From Clostridia bacterium (GTDB lineage Bacteria > Bacillota > Clostridia > Christensenellales > Borkfalkiaceae), in the NCBI GenBank assembly GCA_017465145.1, contig JAFTWU010000009.1:186001-250000 (forward strand): a stretch of DNA of 64,000 nt. Reading direction: 5' to 3'. Within the stretch, counting starts at the first letter, position 1, and each line of letters opens with the position of its first letter. The position numbers and the translations under genes are program-made. This document shows, in pieces, positions 36,062 to 44,725 of the stretch. The notes under the pieces were generated by a model. It made no database searches. It was not told where the DNA came from and saw nothing but the letters and a program-made list of their open reading frames with translations.

Positions 36062-37018
36062 ATGATGGAAATTGAAATGCCCAAAATAGCAGTGGAAGAA
36101 AACGAAGACAAAAGTTACGCGAAAATCGTTGTAGAACCCCTTGAAAAAGGCTTTGGTTTAACGCTTGGTAACGCACTCCGCAGAATTTTACTTTCTGCAC
36201 TCCCCGGCGTTGCTATCCAAAACATCAAGTTCGCTGAAGAATTAGGCGTACGCCACGAATTCTCTGCAGTACCTGCTGTTAAAGAAGACGTTACCGAAAT
36301 CGTTCTTAACTTAAAGAGCGTAGCAATTAAGAGTGCTTGTTTAGATAAAGACTTCAAAAAGAACGTTCGTTTATTTAAAGAAGGCCCTGCAGTAGTTAAG
36401 GCTGGCGATATCGCAGTAGATGCTGATATCGAAATCTTAAACCCCGAACAATACATTTGCACCGTTGACGAAGGCGGTAAAATGGACGTAGAACTTACCA
36501 TCGGTAAGGGCAGGGGCTACGAAGGTGCTGACGAACACAAAGTTGACGTTATCGACAACATCGCAATCGACAGTATTTATACCCCCGTTAAAAAGGTTAG
36601 TTACAACGTTACTGCAACCCGCGTTGGACAAAGCGTTGACTTTGACAAGTTGGTTTTAGAAGTATGGACTAACGGTGCTTTCTCCGGCAGAGATATCGTT
36701 TCACTTGCCGCTAAGATTATGGATGAACACGTAAGAATGTTCGTAACCCTAAGCGAAGTAGGTATCAACGGTAGTATCCTAGTACCTCCGGAAGAAGACA
36801 AAAAGATTAAAATTCTCAGCATGACTATTGATGAAATGGACCTTTCAGTTCGTTCAAACAACTGCTTAAAGCGTGCAAATATTCATACGGTAGAAGACTT
36901 AATCAAGAAAACAGAAGAAGATATGCTTAAAGTCCGTAATCTCGGCAAGAAATCTTTGGTTGAAGTTATTTACAAACTCGAAAGTTTCGGCTTGAAGTTA
37001 AAGGACAAGGAGGACTAA
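36062..37018 (+). CDS. rpoA: RNA polymerase subunit alpha
   Basis: 318 residues. The N-terminal dimerisation domain has FGLTLGNALRRILLSALPG and the ISxP-type region; the C-terminal domain (about 245-310) has LDLSVRSNNCLKRANI and VRNLGKKSLVEV, used for UP-element and activator contact. Adjacent ATG codons at 36062 and 36065; either may serve. Four bases before rplQ. Confidence 0.98.
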   Translation: MMEIEMPKIAVEENEDKSYAKIVVEPLEKGFGLTLGNALRRILLSALPGVAIQNIKFAEELGVRHEFSAVPAVKEDVTEIVLNLKSVAIKSACLDKDFKKNVRLFKEGPAVVKAGDIAVDADIEILNPEQYICTVDEGGKMDVELTIGKGRGYEGADEHKVDVIDNIAIDSIYTPVKKVSYNVTATRVGQSVDFDKLVLEVWTNGAFSGRDIVSLAAKIMDEHVRMFVTLSEVGINGSILVPPEEDKKIKILSMTIDEMDLSVRSNNCLKRANIHTVEDLIKKTEEDMLKVRNLGKKSLVEVIYKLESFGLKLKDKED

Positions 37019-37022
37019 TAAC

Positions 37023-37526
37023 ATGAGAAAATTAGGTTTAAACGCAACCCAACGTGTTGCTCTTATCAAAAATCAAGCTTCCGCACTTTTGTGGAACGGT
37101 AAAATTGAAACTACAGTTGCAAGAGCAAAAGAAGTTGCATCATACGTTTCAAAAATCATTACCCTTGCCGTAAACTCTTATACCGACACTATTTCTGAAG
37201 AAGTTAAGACCACCGACGCAAAGGGTAAAGAAGTTACCAAAACCCTTGTTAAAGACGGCGCTAAAAAACTTAACGCAAGAAGAAAAATCATGAGCATGGT
37301 TAACAACTTGCAAGAAGTTAAAGCAGAAGGCGAAAGCAAGGCTGAATTCAAAAAGAGGGCTAACGCTGTTAAATACCCCCTTATTGAAAAAATCTTCGAC
37401 GAATATGCACCCAAATACGCTGCTCGTAAAGAAGAAAAAGGTCAAGGCGGTTACACCAGAATTTATAAACTTGGTGTTCGTCGTGGCGACGCTGCTGAAG
37501 TTGCAATCATCGAACTCGTTGACTAA
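37023..37526 (+). CDS. rplQ: 50S ribosomal protein L17 with internal insertion
   Basis: 167 residues against the usual 113-130. The N-terminal core (LNATQRVALIKNQASALL) and the C-terminal GGYTRIYKLGVRRGDAAEVAII are conserved. The extra residues lie between about 45 and 130 and are rich in Lys, Glu and Ala. L17 lies near the tunnel exit. Last gene of the cluster, followed by a terminator. Confidence 0.95.
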   Translation: MRKLGLNATQRVALIKNQASALLWNGKIETTVARAKEVASYVSKIITLAVNSYTDTISEEVKTTDAKGKEVTKTLVKDGAKKLNARRKIMSMVNNLQEVKAEGESKAEFKKRANAVKYPLIEKIFDEYAPKYAARKEEKGQGGYTRIYKLGVRRGDAAEVAIIELVD

Positions 37527-37578
37527 TTTCAGTAAAAATTAATTATTCGATTAAGCAATTAATCTTGAATAAAAACTT

Positions 37579-37609
37579 AAACACCCGTCATAACGTACGG
37601 GTGTTTTTA
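37579..37609 (+). terminator. Terminator of the ribosomal protein cluster
   Basis: AAACACCCGT (37579-37588) with ACGGGTGTTT (37597-37606), an eight-base loop, T-rich tail. Confidence 0.9.
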
Positions 37610-37687
37610 TTTTAAATTTTACTTAAAATAGTGGGGTAAAGTCATATTAATAAGCATATAAAAAAGAGCAAAAAAATAAACTTTACT

Positions 37688-37912
37688 ATGCGACTTATAG
37701 ATATTCCTAATGGAAAAAGCGTAAAAATATTAAGGGTAGGGTGTAAAAGCACCCTATCTTTTAGGTTAGCGGAAATGGGCGTTGTAAACGGTTGCACGAT
37801 AACGGTTGTAAGGCGCGCATCTTTCAACGGCCCAATGTTAATTAAAGTAAAAGATTTTTACCTAGCAATGCGATATAACGATTGTAAATATATAACGGTA
37901 GGTGCATTATGA
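37688..37912 (+). CDS. feoA: Ferrous iron transport protein A
   Basis: 74 residues; small SH3-like cytoplasmic partner of FeoB. LIDIPNGKSVKILRVGC, RLAEMGVVNGCTITVVRRA and the C-terminal LAMRYNDCKYITV fit FeoA. Its end overlaps feoB by four bases (ATGA). No clear promoter or Fur box was found upstream. Confidence 0.88.
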   Translation: MRLIDIPNGKSVKILRVGCKSTLSFRLAEMGVVNGCTITVVRRASFNGPMLIKVKDFYLAMRYNDCKYITVGAL

Positions 37913-39801
37913 ACGATACAATTTGCCTTTTAGGTAACACTAATTGCGGAAAGACTACACTTTTTAATCATTTAACGGGCACTTATCAAAAAACGGGTAA
38001 TTGGTCGGGCGTAACCACCGAAAAAAAGATAGGCCGTTATAGAAAAAATAAGAAAATTACCATTGTGGACTTGCCGGGTGTGTACTCTCTATCAGCGATA
38101 AGCGACGATGAGCGCGCTGTAGTAAATTATCTTAAAAACACCCCGCCAAAAGCAATAATTAACGTTATAGACGGCACTAACCTAGAGCGAAGTTTATATT
38201 TAACCGTTATGCTATCTACCCTTAATATCCCCACGGTAATTGCCGTTAATATGGCAGACCAACTAGAAAAAAACGGAATAAAATTAAACGCTGAAAAACT
38301 TTCCACACTCTTTAACGTGCCCGTAATTATGATATCGGCAAAAACGGGTAAAAACGTTGAAAAACTTATAAAAATAGCCACAACAAATACAGAAAAGCTA
38401 AAGCGCCCAACCGCTATTAACTTTATCACGGCAAAAGGGCAAACGGATGCGGAAAAAATATATTCGTTTATAGGCGAAAAGATTAAAGAACTAATAATTA
38501 AAAAGCCAACCAAAGCGGAAATTTTTACATTAAAAGCCGATAAAGTGCTTATGCACAAGGTTTGGGGTATGCCGATATTTTTCGCCATAATATCGATAGT
38601 ATATCTTTTATCGATAAAACTTGGCGGAATATTAGGGGAGTTTATAAATTTACCCATTATAAGCCTAGAAAACGCCACTTGTTCCGTCTTAACTAGCCTT
38701 AACGCAAAAGAGTGGGCTATTTCACTTATATCGGCTATAATGGGCAGTTTAGGGGAAATTTTTGCCTTTCTACCACAAATATTAATTCTATTTACCTTAC
38801 TAACGCTTTTAGAACAAAGTGGATACACCGCGCGCTCGGTATTTGTTACCGATAGGTTCTTTAGCGCCTTTGGTTTAAGCGGTCGCTCGGTTATACCCCT
38901 AACGCTTTGCGCGGGCTGTACGGTAAGCGGAATAATGGCAACGCGCACGATAGATAGCGAAAGGGAGAAACGAATAACACTTTTTTTAGCACCCTTTATG
39001 CCGTGTAGCGCAAAAATGGCGGTTTTTGGTTGGTTTTCGCAAAAATTATTTAACGGCAACCCGCTAGTTGCAACTTCACTATACTTTTTAAGCATTTTTT
39101 GTGTGGCGTTTTTTGGCAAAATTTTAAATAAAATCAAGGCGTTAGGCTCTAATAACGGCGGATTTTTGCTTGAAATACCCTTACTTCGCGTGCCGTCTAT
39201 AAAGGACGTGTTATACACGATAATTCAAAAAACTAAAGACTTTATTGCAAAAGCGGGCAGCGTAATTTTGGCGGTTGCCGTAATACTTTGGGCGCTTAAA
39301 AGTTTTGGCTTTCACGGGTATATACCGCCTGAATATAACGGCGAAGGCAGTTTTTTGTACACAATAGGCAATATTATAAAATATATATTTTATCCACTTG
39401 GATTTGGTAATTGGCAAGCAAGCGTAGCGGTGTTGTCGGGCATAATGGCAAAAGAAGGTGTAATAGAAACGCTCACCTTAGTTTCAAATTACCCCGAAAC
39501 GTTATTTAACAACGGCTATTCAGCATACGCGTTTATGACGTTTATACTTTTATCACCGCCTTGTATAGCGGCAATTTCCACGTTGAAAAAGGAGTTAAAA
39601 AGCGTAAAATGGCTTGTGATATGTTTAACTTTTCAAACGGTATGCGCCTATCTAATTGCACTATTAATAAATTTAACGGGGCTAATTTTAACGGGGCGCA
39701 ACGGCTTGCATTACTGTTTAATTTTTGTTATAATAATGTTAATAATTGCAATAGCGCTTGTTTTAACTCTAAAAAGGCGAAAAAAGGCAATTTCAAGGTG
39801 A
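37909..39801 (+). CDS. feoB: Ferrous iron transport protein B
   Basis: 630 residues; GTPase-coupled Fe2+ importer. The N-terminal G domain has G1 GNTNCGKTT (8-16), G3 DLPGVYSLSA and G4 NMAD, followed by a helical guanine-dissociation-inhibitor region. The membrane part has two Gate-type repeats with CAGCTVSG (Cys-containing) and LSPPCIAAI, the candidate iron-path cysteines. Slightly short of the typical 660-770. A 55-residue ORF follows after three bases, with its ribosome-binding site in the end of feoB. Confidence 0.95.
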   Translation: MNDTICLLGNTNCGKTTLFNHLTGTYQKTGNWSGVTTEKKIGRYRKNKKITIVDLPGVYSLSAISDDERAVVNYLKNTPPKAIINVIDGTNLERSLYLTVMLSTLNIPTVIAVNMADQLEKNGIKLNAEKLSTLFNVPVIMISAKTGKNVEKLIKIATTNTEKLKRPTAINFITAKGQTDAEKIYSFIGEKIKELIIKKPTKAEIFTLKADKVLMHKVWGMPIFFAIISIVYLLSIKLGGILGEFINLPIISLENATCSVLTSLNAKEWAISLISAIMGSLGEIFAFLPQILILFTLLTLLEQSGYTARSVFVTDRFFSAFGLSGRSVIPLTLCAGCTVSGIMATRTIDSEREKRITLFLAPFMPCSAKMAVFGWFSQKLFNGNPLVATSLYFLSIFCVAFFGKILNKIKALGSNNGGFLLEIPLLRVPSIKDVLYTIIQKTKDFIAKAGSVILAVAVILWALKSFGFHGYIPPEYNGEGSFLYTIGNIIKYIFYPLGFGNWQASVAVLSGIMAKEGVIETLTLVSNYPETLFNNGYSAYAFMTFILLSPPCIAAISTLKKELKSVKWLVICLTFQTVCAYLIALLINLTGLILTGRNGLHYCLIFVIIMLIIAIALVLTLKRRKKAISR

Positions 39802-39804
39802 AAA

Positions 39805-39972
39805 ATGGCAGAACAAACTAAAACTATGTACGATTATATGCGCGAATCTGAAACTATTGAAGAAGATGCAATGTATCCTGAAGGTTGGTTAGATGAGCGC
39901 AATCAAACGTCTAAAGAAAAATATCTTGAATTTTACGATGATATTAAATTAACCCCAAAAGACGATTGGTAA
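39805..39972 (+). CDS. Small acidic protein coupled to feoB, 55 residues
   Basis: ATG three bases past the feoB stop, with AAGGTG of the feoB end as ribosome-binding site; TAA at 39970-39972. The 55-residue product has no membrane segment and no cysteine, many Glu/Asp, and several aromatic residues (YPEGWLDE, FYDD, DDW). It is not a FeoC winged helix. A terminator follows at 40013, so it ends the feo operon. A role in iron uptake is guessed from position only. Confidence 0.6.
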   Translation: MAEQTKTMYDYMRESETIEEDAMYPEGWLDERNQTSKEKYLEFYDDIKLTPKDDW

Positions 39973-40012
39973 ACCGAATTATAAAAATGATGCTAAACTG
40001 AATTATAATAAA

Positions 40013-40042
40013 AAAAAAGCGAAGTAAATCACTTCGCTTTTT
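40013..40042. terminator. Bidirectional terminator between feo operon and pfpI
   Basis: GCGAAGT (40019-40025) with ACTTCGC (40031-40037), A-run before and T-run after. Confidence 0.85.
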
Positions 40043-40079
40043 AATTTTTAATTTAAGGGTTATTAAGTAAACTTTATCG

Positions 40080-40607
40080 TTAAAATTTAGGATTGATATC
40101 CAAATATTTACAAAGTTCAAGTGCAAACTTAAATGCCGATTTAGGACCGTTTGCCGTAATTAAATTGTCGCAAACTTCAACGTCAGACGCTGTATAGACA
40201 CAAACTTTCATCATATCAATAAAAGCGGGGGCGGGATAACACGTTGCGCTCTTGCCGTCTATAAGCCCGTTATTTGCCAAAACTACGGCAGGGGACGCGC
40301 AAATCGCACCTACAAGTTTACCGCTATTTAAAAAGTTTTCAACGGCCTTCATAACTAGTGAACAACTTGCAATATTTGTTGCACCAGGCATACCACCGGG
40401 CAAAATAATAGCATCGAAATTATTAAAATTTACGTTATATACGGTAGTATCCGCCATAACCGTAACCCCGTGCGAAGACACCGCGTTAATATTGTTTACC
40501 GCAACGGTAGTGCATAAAACGTTTTCGCAACGCCTAAAAAGGTCAACGGGGGTAAGCGCTTCTAAATCTTCAAAACCATCTGCTAAAATAACGGCAATTT
40601 TTTTCAT
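40080..40607 (-). CDS. DJ-1/PfpI family protein
   Basis: 175 residues. The family includes stress-linked deglycases, chaperones and proteases. The acidic DGFEDLE near residues 10-16 and the nucleophile-elbow Cys in GAICASPAVVL (about 100-110) match the DJ-1 active site. LPGGMPGATN is conserved. GGAG upstream of ATG 40607. The true substrate is unknown. Confidence 0.88.
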   Translation of the reverse strand: MKKIAVILADGFEDLEALTPVDLFRRCENVLCTTVAVNNINAVSSHGVTVMADTTVYNVNFNNFDAIILPGGMPGATNIASCSLVMKAVENFLNSGKLVGAICASPAVVLANNGLIDGKSATCYPAPAFIDMMKVCVYTASDVEVCDNLITANGPKSAFKFALELCKYLDINPKF

Positions 40608-40628
40608 TTTTATCTCCTTGTTTTATTA

Positions 40629-40657
40629 ATTATATACTATTTTCTCAAGAAATTCAA
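40629..40657 (-). promoter_or_regulatory. Promoter of the DJ-1/PfpI gene
   Basis: Minus strand: TTGAAT (40657-40652), 17-base spacer, TATAAT (40634-40629). Confidence 0.65.
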
Positions 40658-40775
40658 TAGAAAAAATAAAAATGGCAAAAAGGCAAATTACTAGTAAAAA
40701 TCTAGCGATTTTTTTACGGCGTAAAATCGCTATGAAAAAACTAACGATTTGCGCAAAAAAAGTTATGCAAAATTA

Positions 40776-40804
40776 TTGACAATATATGTATAAGTATTTA
40801 TAAT
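40776..40804 (+). promoter_or_regulatory. Promoter of the pot operon regulator
   Basis: TTGACA (40776-40781), 17-base spacer, TATAAT (40799-40804). The -10 box lies in a long inverted repeat. Confidence 0.8.
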
Positions 40805-40819
40805 GTATATCATTATAAA
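40797..40819. promoter_or_regulatory. Inverted repeat over the -10 box, candidate operator
   Basis: TTTATAATG (40797-40805) and CATTATAAA (40811-40819), perfect nine-base arms around TATAT. Covers the -10 hexamer, so binding there would block transcription. Likely operator of the adjacent helix-turn-helix regulator (inferred). Confidence 0.6.
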
Positions 40820-40880
40820 GTTTACTATTATTAAACTTTTTGTTAAAAATCTCTAAACCACAAAAACGAACAGGTGAAAA

Positions 40881-41417
40881 ATGGTTATAGGCGAAAAAAT
40901 TAAAGGCTTAAGGCTTTCGTGCGAACTTACGCAAGAAGAACTTGCCGATAGGTGCGAACTGACCAAAGGCTATATATCGCAACTAGAAAACGATTTAACT
41001 AGCCCGTCTATCACAACGCTAATAGATATACTTTCCGCCCTTGGCACAAGTTTAAAAGAGTTCTTTGCAGACGACGAATCTGAAGAAAAAATTTCCTTTA
41101 ATAAAAACGAATTTATAGAAAAGGTTACCGAAGATTACACACTTAATTGGCTTGTTCCCAACGCGCAAAAGAACACTATGGAGCCGGTGCATATGCGCCT
41201 AAATGCTGGGTGTTCTACTGATGAAGACTTCCCGCACGAAGGTGAAGAATTCGGTTTCGTGTTAAAAGGCGAAATAGTAATTGCAATCGGCAAAAGAAAG
41301 GTTAAAGTGAAAAAGGGCGAAAGTTTTTATTTTACTTCTAACAAAGTTCATCAAATTATAAATAAAGGCAATAGTGTGGCGGAATTTATTTGGGTATCGT
41401 CCCCACCAAGTTTTTAA
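40881..41417 (+). CDS. XRE-cupin transcription regulator of the pot operon
   Basis: 178 residues. N-terminal helix-turn-helix (about 7-60, LTQEELADRCELTKGYISQLE) and a C-terminal cupin_2 ligand domain (about 105-175, HEGEEFGFVLKGEIVIAIG ... GESFYFTSNKVHQIINKG). The same architecture as PuuR-type polyamine regulators, and it sits directly before potABCD. It probably controls the transporter in response to polyamine and itself via the repeat at 40797. GGTGAAAA precedes ATG. Confidence 0.88.
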   Translation: MVIGEKIKGLRLSCELTQEELADRCELTKGYISQLENDLTSPSITTLIDILSALGTSLKEFFADDESEEKISFNKNEFIEKVTEDYTLNWLVPNAQKNTMEPVHMRLNAGCSTDEDFPHEGEEFGFVLKGEIVIAIGKRKVKVKKGESFYFTSNKVHQIINKGNSVAEFIWVSSPPSF

Positions 41418-41484
41418 TTGTAAATATAAGGTTTTAATTATAAATATAAAACAGTAAAAATTTTTATATAAACCATTAAATTAT

Positions 41485-41500
41485 TTAACCGTAAGGTTAA
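41485..41500. promoter_or_regulatory. Short inverted repeat before potA
   Basis: TTAACC-GTAA-GGTTAA, perfect six-base arms, just upstream of the potA ribosome-binding site (CGGAG). Could be an operator or an mRNA hairpin affecting initiation. Confidence 0.45.
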
Positions 41501-41511
41501 CGGAGTGCATT

Positions 41512-43065
41512 ATGGCAAACAAAGGAAAAGTTAAAGTAAATAAGGGTGTTAATCCCCAACCACAAGGCAAAAAGATTATAGAACTTATCGGCGTAAAGCG
41601 TCAGTTTGACGACGGCGTTGTTGCCGTTGATAACTTAAACCTATATTTTAATAGGGGAGAGTTCGTTACTTTTTTAGGGCCGTCTGGTTGCGGTAAAACC
41701 ACAACTCTTCGTATGATTGCAGGCTTTGATAAGCCAACCGAAGGTAAAATTTTATTAAACGGACAAGATATAAGCAACTTGCCCCCGAATAAGCGCCCCG
41801 TAAACACGGTATTCCAACGCTATGCACTTTTTCCACACCTTAACGTTTACGATAATATCGCTTTTGGCTTAAAACTTAAAAAACTTAAAGCCGTATATGA
41901 AAACGATAAAGGCGAAAGAATAGAACGCATTGAAAAACTTTCTAAAAAAGAAATTGCAGAAAAGGTTGCAAAAGTTCTTAAAATGGTAGATTTAGAAGGT
42001 TTTGAAAAGCGTAGCGTTTCCACTTTATCAGGCGGACAACAACAACGTGTTGCTATTGCGCGCGCACTAGTTAACGAACCGGAAATTCTTCTTTTAGACG
42101 AACCTTTGGGCGCGTTAGACCTTAAAATGCGCAAAGATATGCAACTAGAACTTAAAGAAATGCACAAAAAACTTGGCATTACTTTTATATACGTTACCCA
42201 CGACCAAGAAGAAGCCCTTACCATGAGCGACACTATCGTAGTTATGAACGACGGTGTAATTCAACAAATAGGCACACCCACCGATATATATAACGAACCT
42301 AAAAACGCTTTCGTTGCAAACTTTATCGGCGATAGCAACATTTTCTCTGGCACGATGGTAGGGGATAAAAAGGTTAAATTTATCGGCAAAACCTTTGACT
42401 GTGTTGACGACTTTGCTAAAAACGAAAAGGTAGACGTGGTAGTTCGCCCAGAAGACGTAACTCTACTTGACGAAGACCAAGGTCAAGTTAACGGCACTAT
42501 CGTAAGTTCAATATTTAAAGGCGTTCATTACGAAATGGTAATGATGGTTGGCAAGTCTGAAGTGGTAATTCAGTCCACCACCGAAAGAAAGGTTGGCGAA
42601 AAGGTCAGCGTTTCAATAAAGCCTAGCGATATTCACATTATGGCAAAAGAATTTTCTTCTAACCGTTACGACGGTTACATCACCAAAAAGAACACCGTTT
42701 GCTTTGGCGATGGCGAATTCGAATGCGACGTTACGATGCTTTACGAAAACTCTTTCCTTGATGAAGAAGGCTATTTAATCACTCAAGAAGGCGAAAAGAT
42801 AGACTTAACTGACGTTGACGTTAACGTAGAAGTTGGCTTAAAGAACATTGAAATTACCGACAACCAAGAAGACGGCGGTGCAGTAGGCAATATCGTTTCT
42901 ATAATTTATAAGGGCGACCACTATCAATTAATCGTCCGCACCGATGAAAACGAAGAAGACTTCGTTTTAGATACCGAAGATACTTGGAACGAAAACGATA
43001 GGGTAGGGGTAATTATTAAACCCCAAGACATCCGTTTAACGCTAAAGCAGGAGGTTAAAAGATAA
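41512..43065 (+). CDS. potA: Spermidine/putrescine ABC transporter ATPase with two TOBE-like domains
   Basis: 517 residues against about 370 for E. coli PotA. The ABC domain (about 20-275) has Walker [11 protein letters not shown]-loop, signature LSGGQQQR, Walker B EILLLDEP and the His switch THD. A first TOBE-like unit (about 340-395, [17 protein letters not shown] ... [11 protein letters not shown]) is followed by an extra segment and a second similar unit (about 455-515, [16 protein letters not shown] ... [11 protein letters not shown]). Extra charged residues also lie between the Q-loop and signature. One-base overlap with potB. Confidence 0.93.
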   Translation: MANKGKVKVNKGVNPQPQGKKIIELIGVKRQFDDGVVAVDNLNLYFNRGEFVTFLGPSGCGKTTTLRMIAGFDKPTEGKILLNGQDISNLPPNKRPVNTVFQRYALFPHLNVYDNIAFGLKLKKLKAVYENDKGERIERIEKLSKKEIAEKVAKVLKMVDLEGFEKRSVSTLSGGQQQRVAIARALVNEPEILLLDEPLGALDLKMRKDMQLELKEMHKKLGITFIYVTHDQEEALTMSDTIVVMNDGVIQQIGTPTDIYNEPKNAFVANFIGDSNIFSGTMVGDKKVKFIGKTFDCVDDFAKNEKVDVVVRPEDVTLLDEDQGQVNGTIVSSIFKGVHYEMVMMVGKSEVVIQSTTERKVGEKVSVSIKPSDIHIMAKEFSSNRYDGYITKKNTVCFGDGEFECDVTMLYENSFLDEEGYLITQEGEKIDLTDVDVNVEVGLKNIEITDNQEDGGAVGNIVSIIYKGDHYQLIVRTDENEEDFVLDTEDTWNENDRVGVIIKPQDIRLTLKQEVKR

Positions 43066-43922
43066 TGGCAAACGGCGATATCAAGCGAATATCGCGTGAA
43101 CCCATAAAATATGAAGCCCCCGCTAAGCGCACCCTACTTGGCTTTTCAAGAAAGCAACTTTGCATACCTTACGGCGTATTCTTGGCTTGCTTTGTGGTGT
43201 TGCCACTACTTTTAATCGTATTTTATTCGTTCACCGACAGCACGGGACATATTTCAATAAATAACTTTGTAAAGTTCTTTTCAAGCGCGACCACGCTAAC
43301 CACGGTAATAATAAGCATATTGCTTGCACTTGCAACTACCGTTATATGCTTACTTTTAGCGTACCCCGTAGCGTATATTTTAGCGCGCAGTAACTTAAAT
43401 AAAGGGGGCACTTTGCTATTACTTTTCATAATGCCTATGTGGATAAACTTCGTTTTGCGCGCAATGGCAATGAAAGACCTTTTAACTATGATAGGCGTGT
43501 TTGAAATTAACCCCTATCTCAGCGTTATTATAGGCATGGTTTACGACTATTTACCGTTTATGATAATGCCGTTATATACGGTATTAGTAAAAATGGACAA
43601 AAGTCTAATAGAAGCCAGCCAAGATTTAGGCGCAAGCCCCGTTAGAACTTTCTTTAAGGTAACTTTGCCACTTTCAATGCCAGGTATTGCAAGCGGTATA
43701 ACTATGGTATTTATGCCAACAATGACGTGCTACGTTATTTCTGATACCTTTGGTAACGGCTTAATTACAATAATCGGCAAACTTATCGACGAACAATTTA
43801 CCACCTTCCAAAATTGGAATTTAGGCTCTGCAATGGCACTAGTTCTACTTGTAATAATGCTAATTTCAATGTGGGTTACGGGCGGATTTAAAAGCGAAGA
43901 TACAAGGGGGACTAATCTATAA
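43065..43922 (+). CDS. potB: Spermidine/putrescine ABC transporter permease
   Basis: 285-residue inner-membrane subunit, about six helices. The EAA loop EASQDLGASPVRTFFKVTLP (contact with PotA) is intact. Starts one base before the potA stop ends and shares one base with potC, so the operon is translationally coupled. Confidence 0.94.
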   Translation: MANGDIKRISREPIKYEAPAKRTLLGFSRKQLCIPYGVFLACFVVLPLLLIVFYSFTDSTGHISINNFVKFFSSATTLTTVIISILLALATTVICLLLAYPVAYILARSNLNKGGTLLLLFIMPMWINFVLRAMAMKDLLTMIGVFEINPYLSVIIGMVYDYLPFMIMPLYTVLVKMDKSLIEASQDLGASPVRTFFKVTLPLSMPGIASGITMVFMPTMTCYVISDTFGNGLITIIGKLIDEQFTTFQNWNLGSAMALVLLVIMLISMWVTGGFKSEDTRGTNL

Positions 43923-44725
43923 TGAAAAAGTTTTTCTACGTATTTTACGTTGCTTTAATTTTACTTTTCATCTACGCACCGATATTTACTTTGGTTTTGT
44001 ATAGTTTTGTTGATACACCGGTTGTCAGCATTGAACAAGCCTTCAAAATAGGTTTTTCTTTCGACCTTTATAAAAAGTTATTTAACGATGCCGCTTTAAT
44101 GAAAATCGTTTGGGACACCTTGCTTTTAGCGGGTATCGTTGCCGTTTTATCTACGCTTTTGGGTACGGCGGGCGCAATCGGTATTTACTATAGCAAAGGT
44201 AAACTTGGAAAGGGGATAGCGACTGCAAACCAAATTCCCGTAATCAATGCGGAAATCGTTACGGCGGTTGCACTTGTATTGTTGTTTGCACTTGTGATTA
44301 AGGAAAGCCGTTCATACGTAATTTTGGTTGTCGGTCATTTAATTATCACAACGCCTTTCGTTGTTTTATCGGTATTGCCCAAATTAAAACAAATGGACCC
44401 CAATATGTACGAAGCGGCGCTTGACCTTGGCGCATCGCCCTTTAAGGCGCTTATCAAGGTTGTTTTACCAGAAATTTTCCCAGGGATACTAAGCGGATTT
44501 ATGCTTGCAATAACCTTGTCGCTAGACGATTATATTATATCAGCATACACCAAACCCGCAGGCTTTGATACTATTTCAACCTACGTATACGGCGCAATGG
44601 CAAAGGCTAACGCAAACTCGTCACTTCCCGCACTTCGCGCCCTATCGGCAATAATATTCGTGGTAATAATTCTTGTCGTTATAGGCAAAAACATTTATGC
44701 AACTAGAAAGGAGAAACAAAGATGA
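43922..44725 (+). CDS. potC: Spermidine/putrescine ABC transporter permease
   Basis: 267 residues, about six helices, second permease of the pair. EAA loop EAALDLGASPFKALIKVVLP, followed by LSLDDYIISAYT, typical of PotC. Overlaps potD by four bases (ATGA). Confidence 0.94.
   Translation: MKKFFYVFYVALILLFIYAPIFTLVLYSFVDTPVVSIEQAFKIGFSFDLYKKLFNDAALMKIVWDTLLLAGIVAVLSTLLGTAGAIGIYYSKGKLGKGIATANQIPVINAEIVTAVALVLLFALVIKESRSYVILVVGHLIITTPFVVLSVLPKLKQMDPNMYEAALDLGASPFKALIKVVLPEIFPGILSGFMLAITLSLDDYIISAYTKPAGFDTISTYVYGAMAKANANSSLPALRALSAIIFVVIILVVIGKNIYATRKEKQR

Noticed and set aside
38127-39218. 363-codon open frame antisense to feoB
   Set aside because: Long only because of the codon bias of feoB; no family resemblance and no translation signals.
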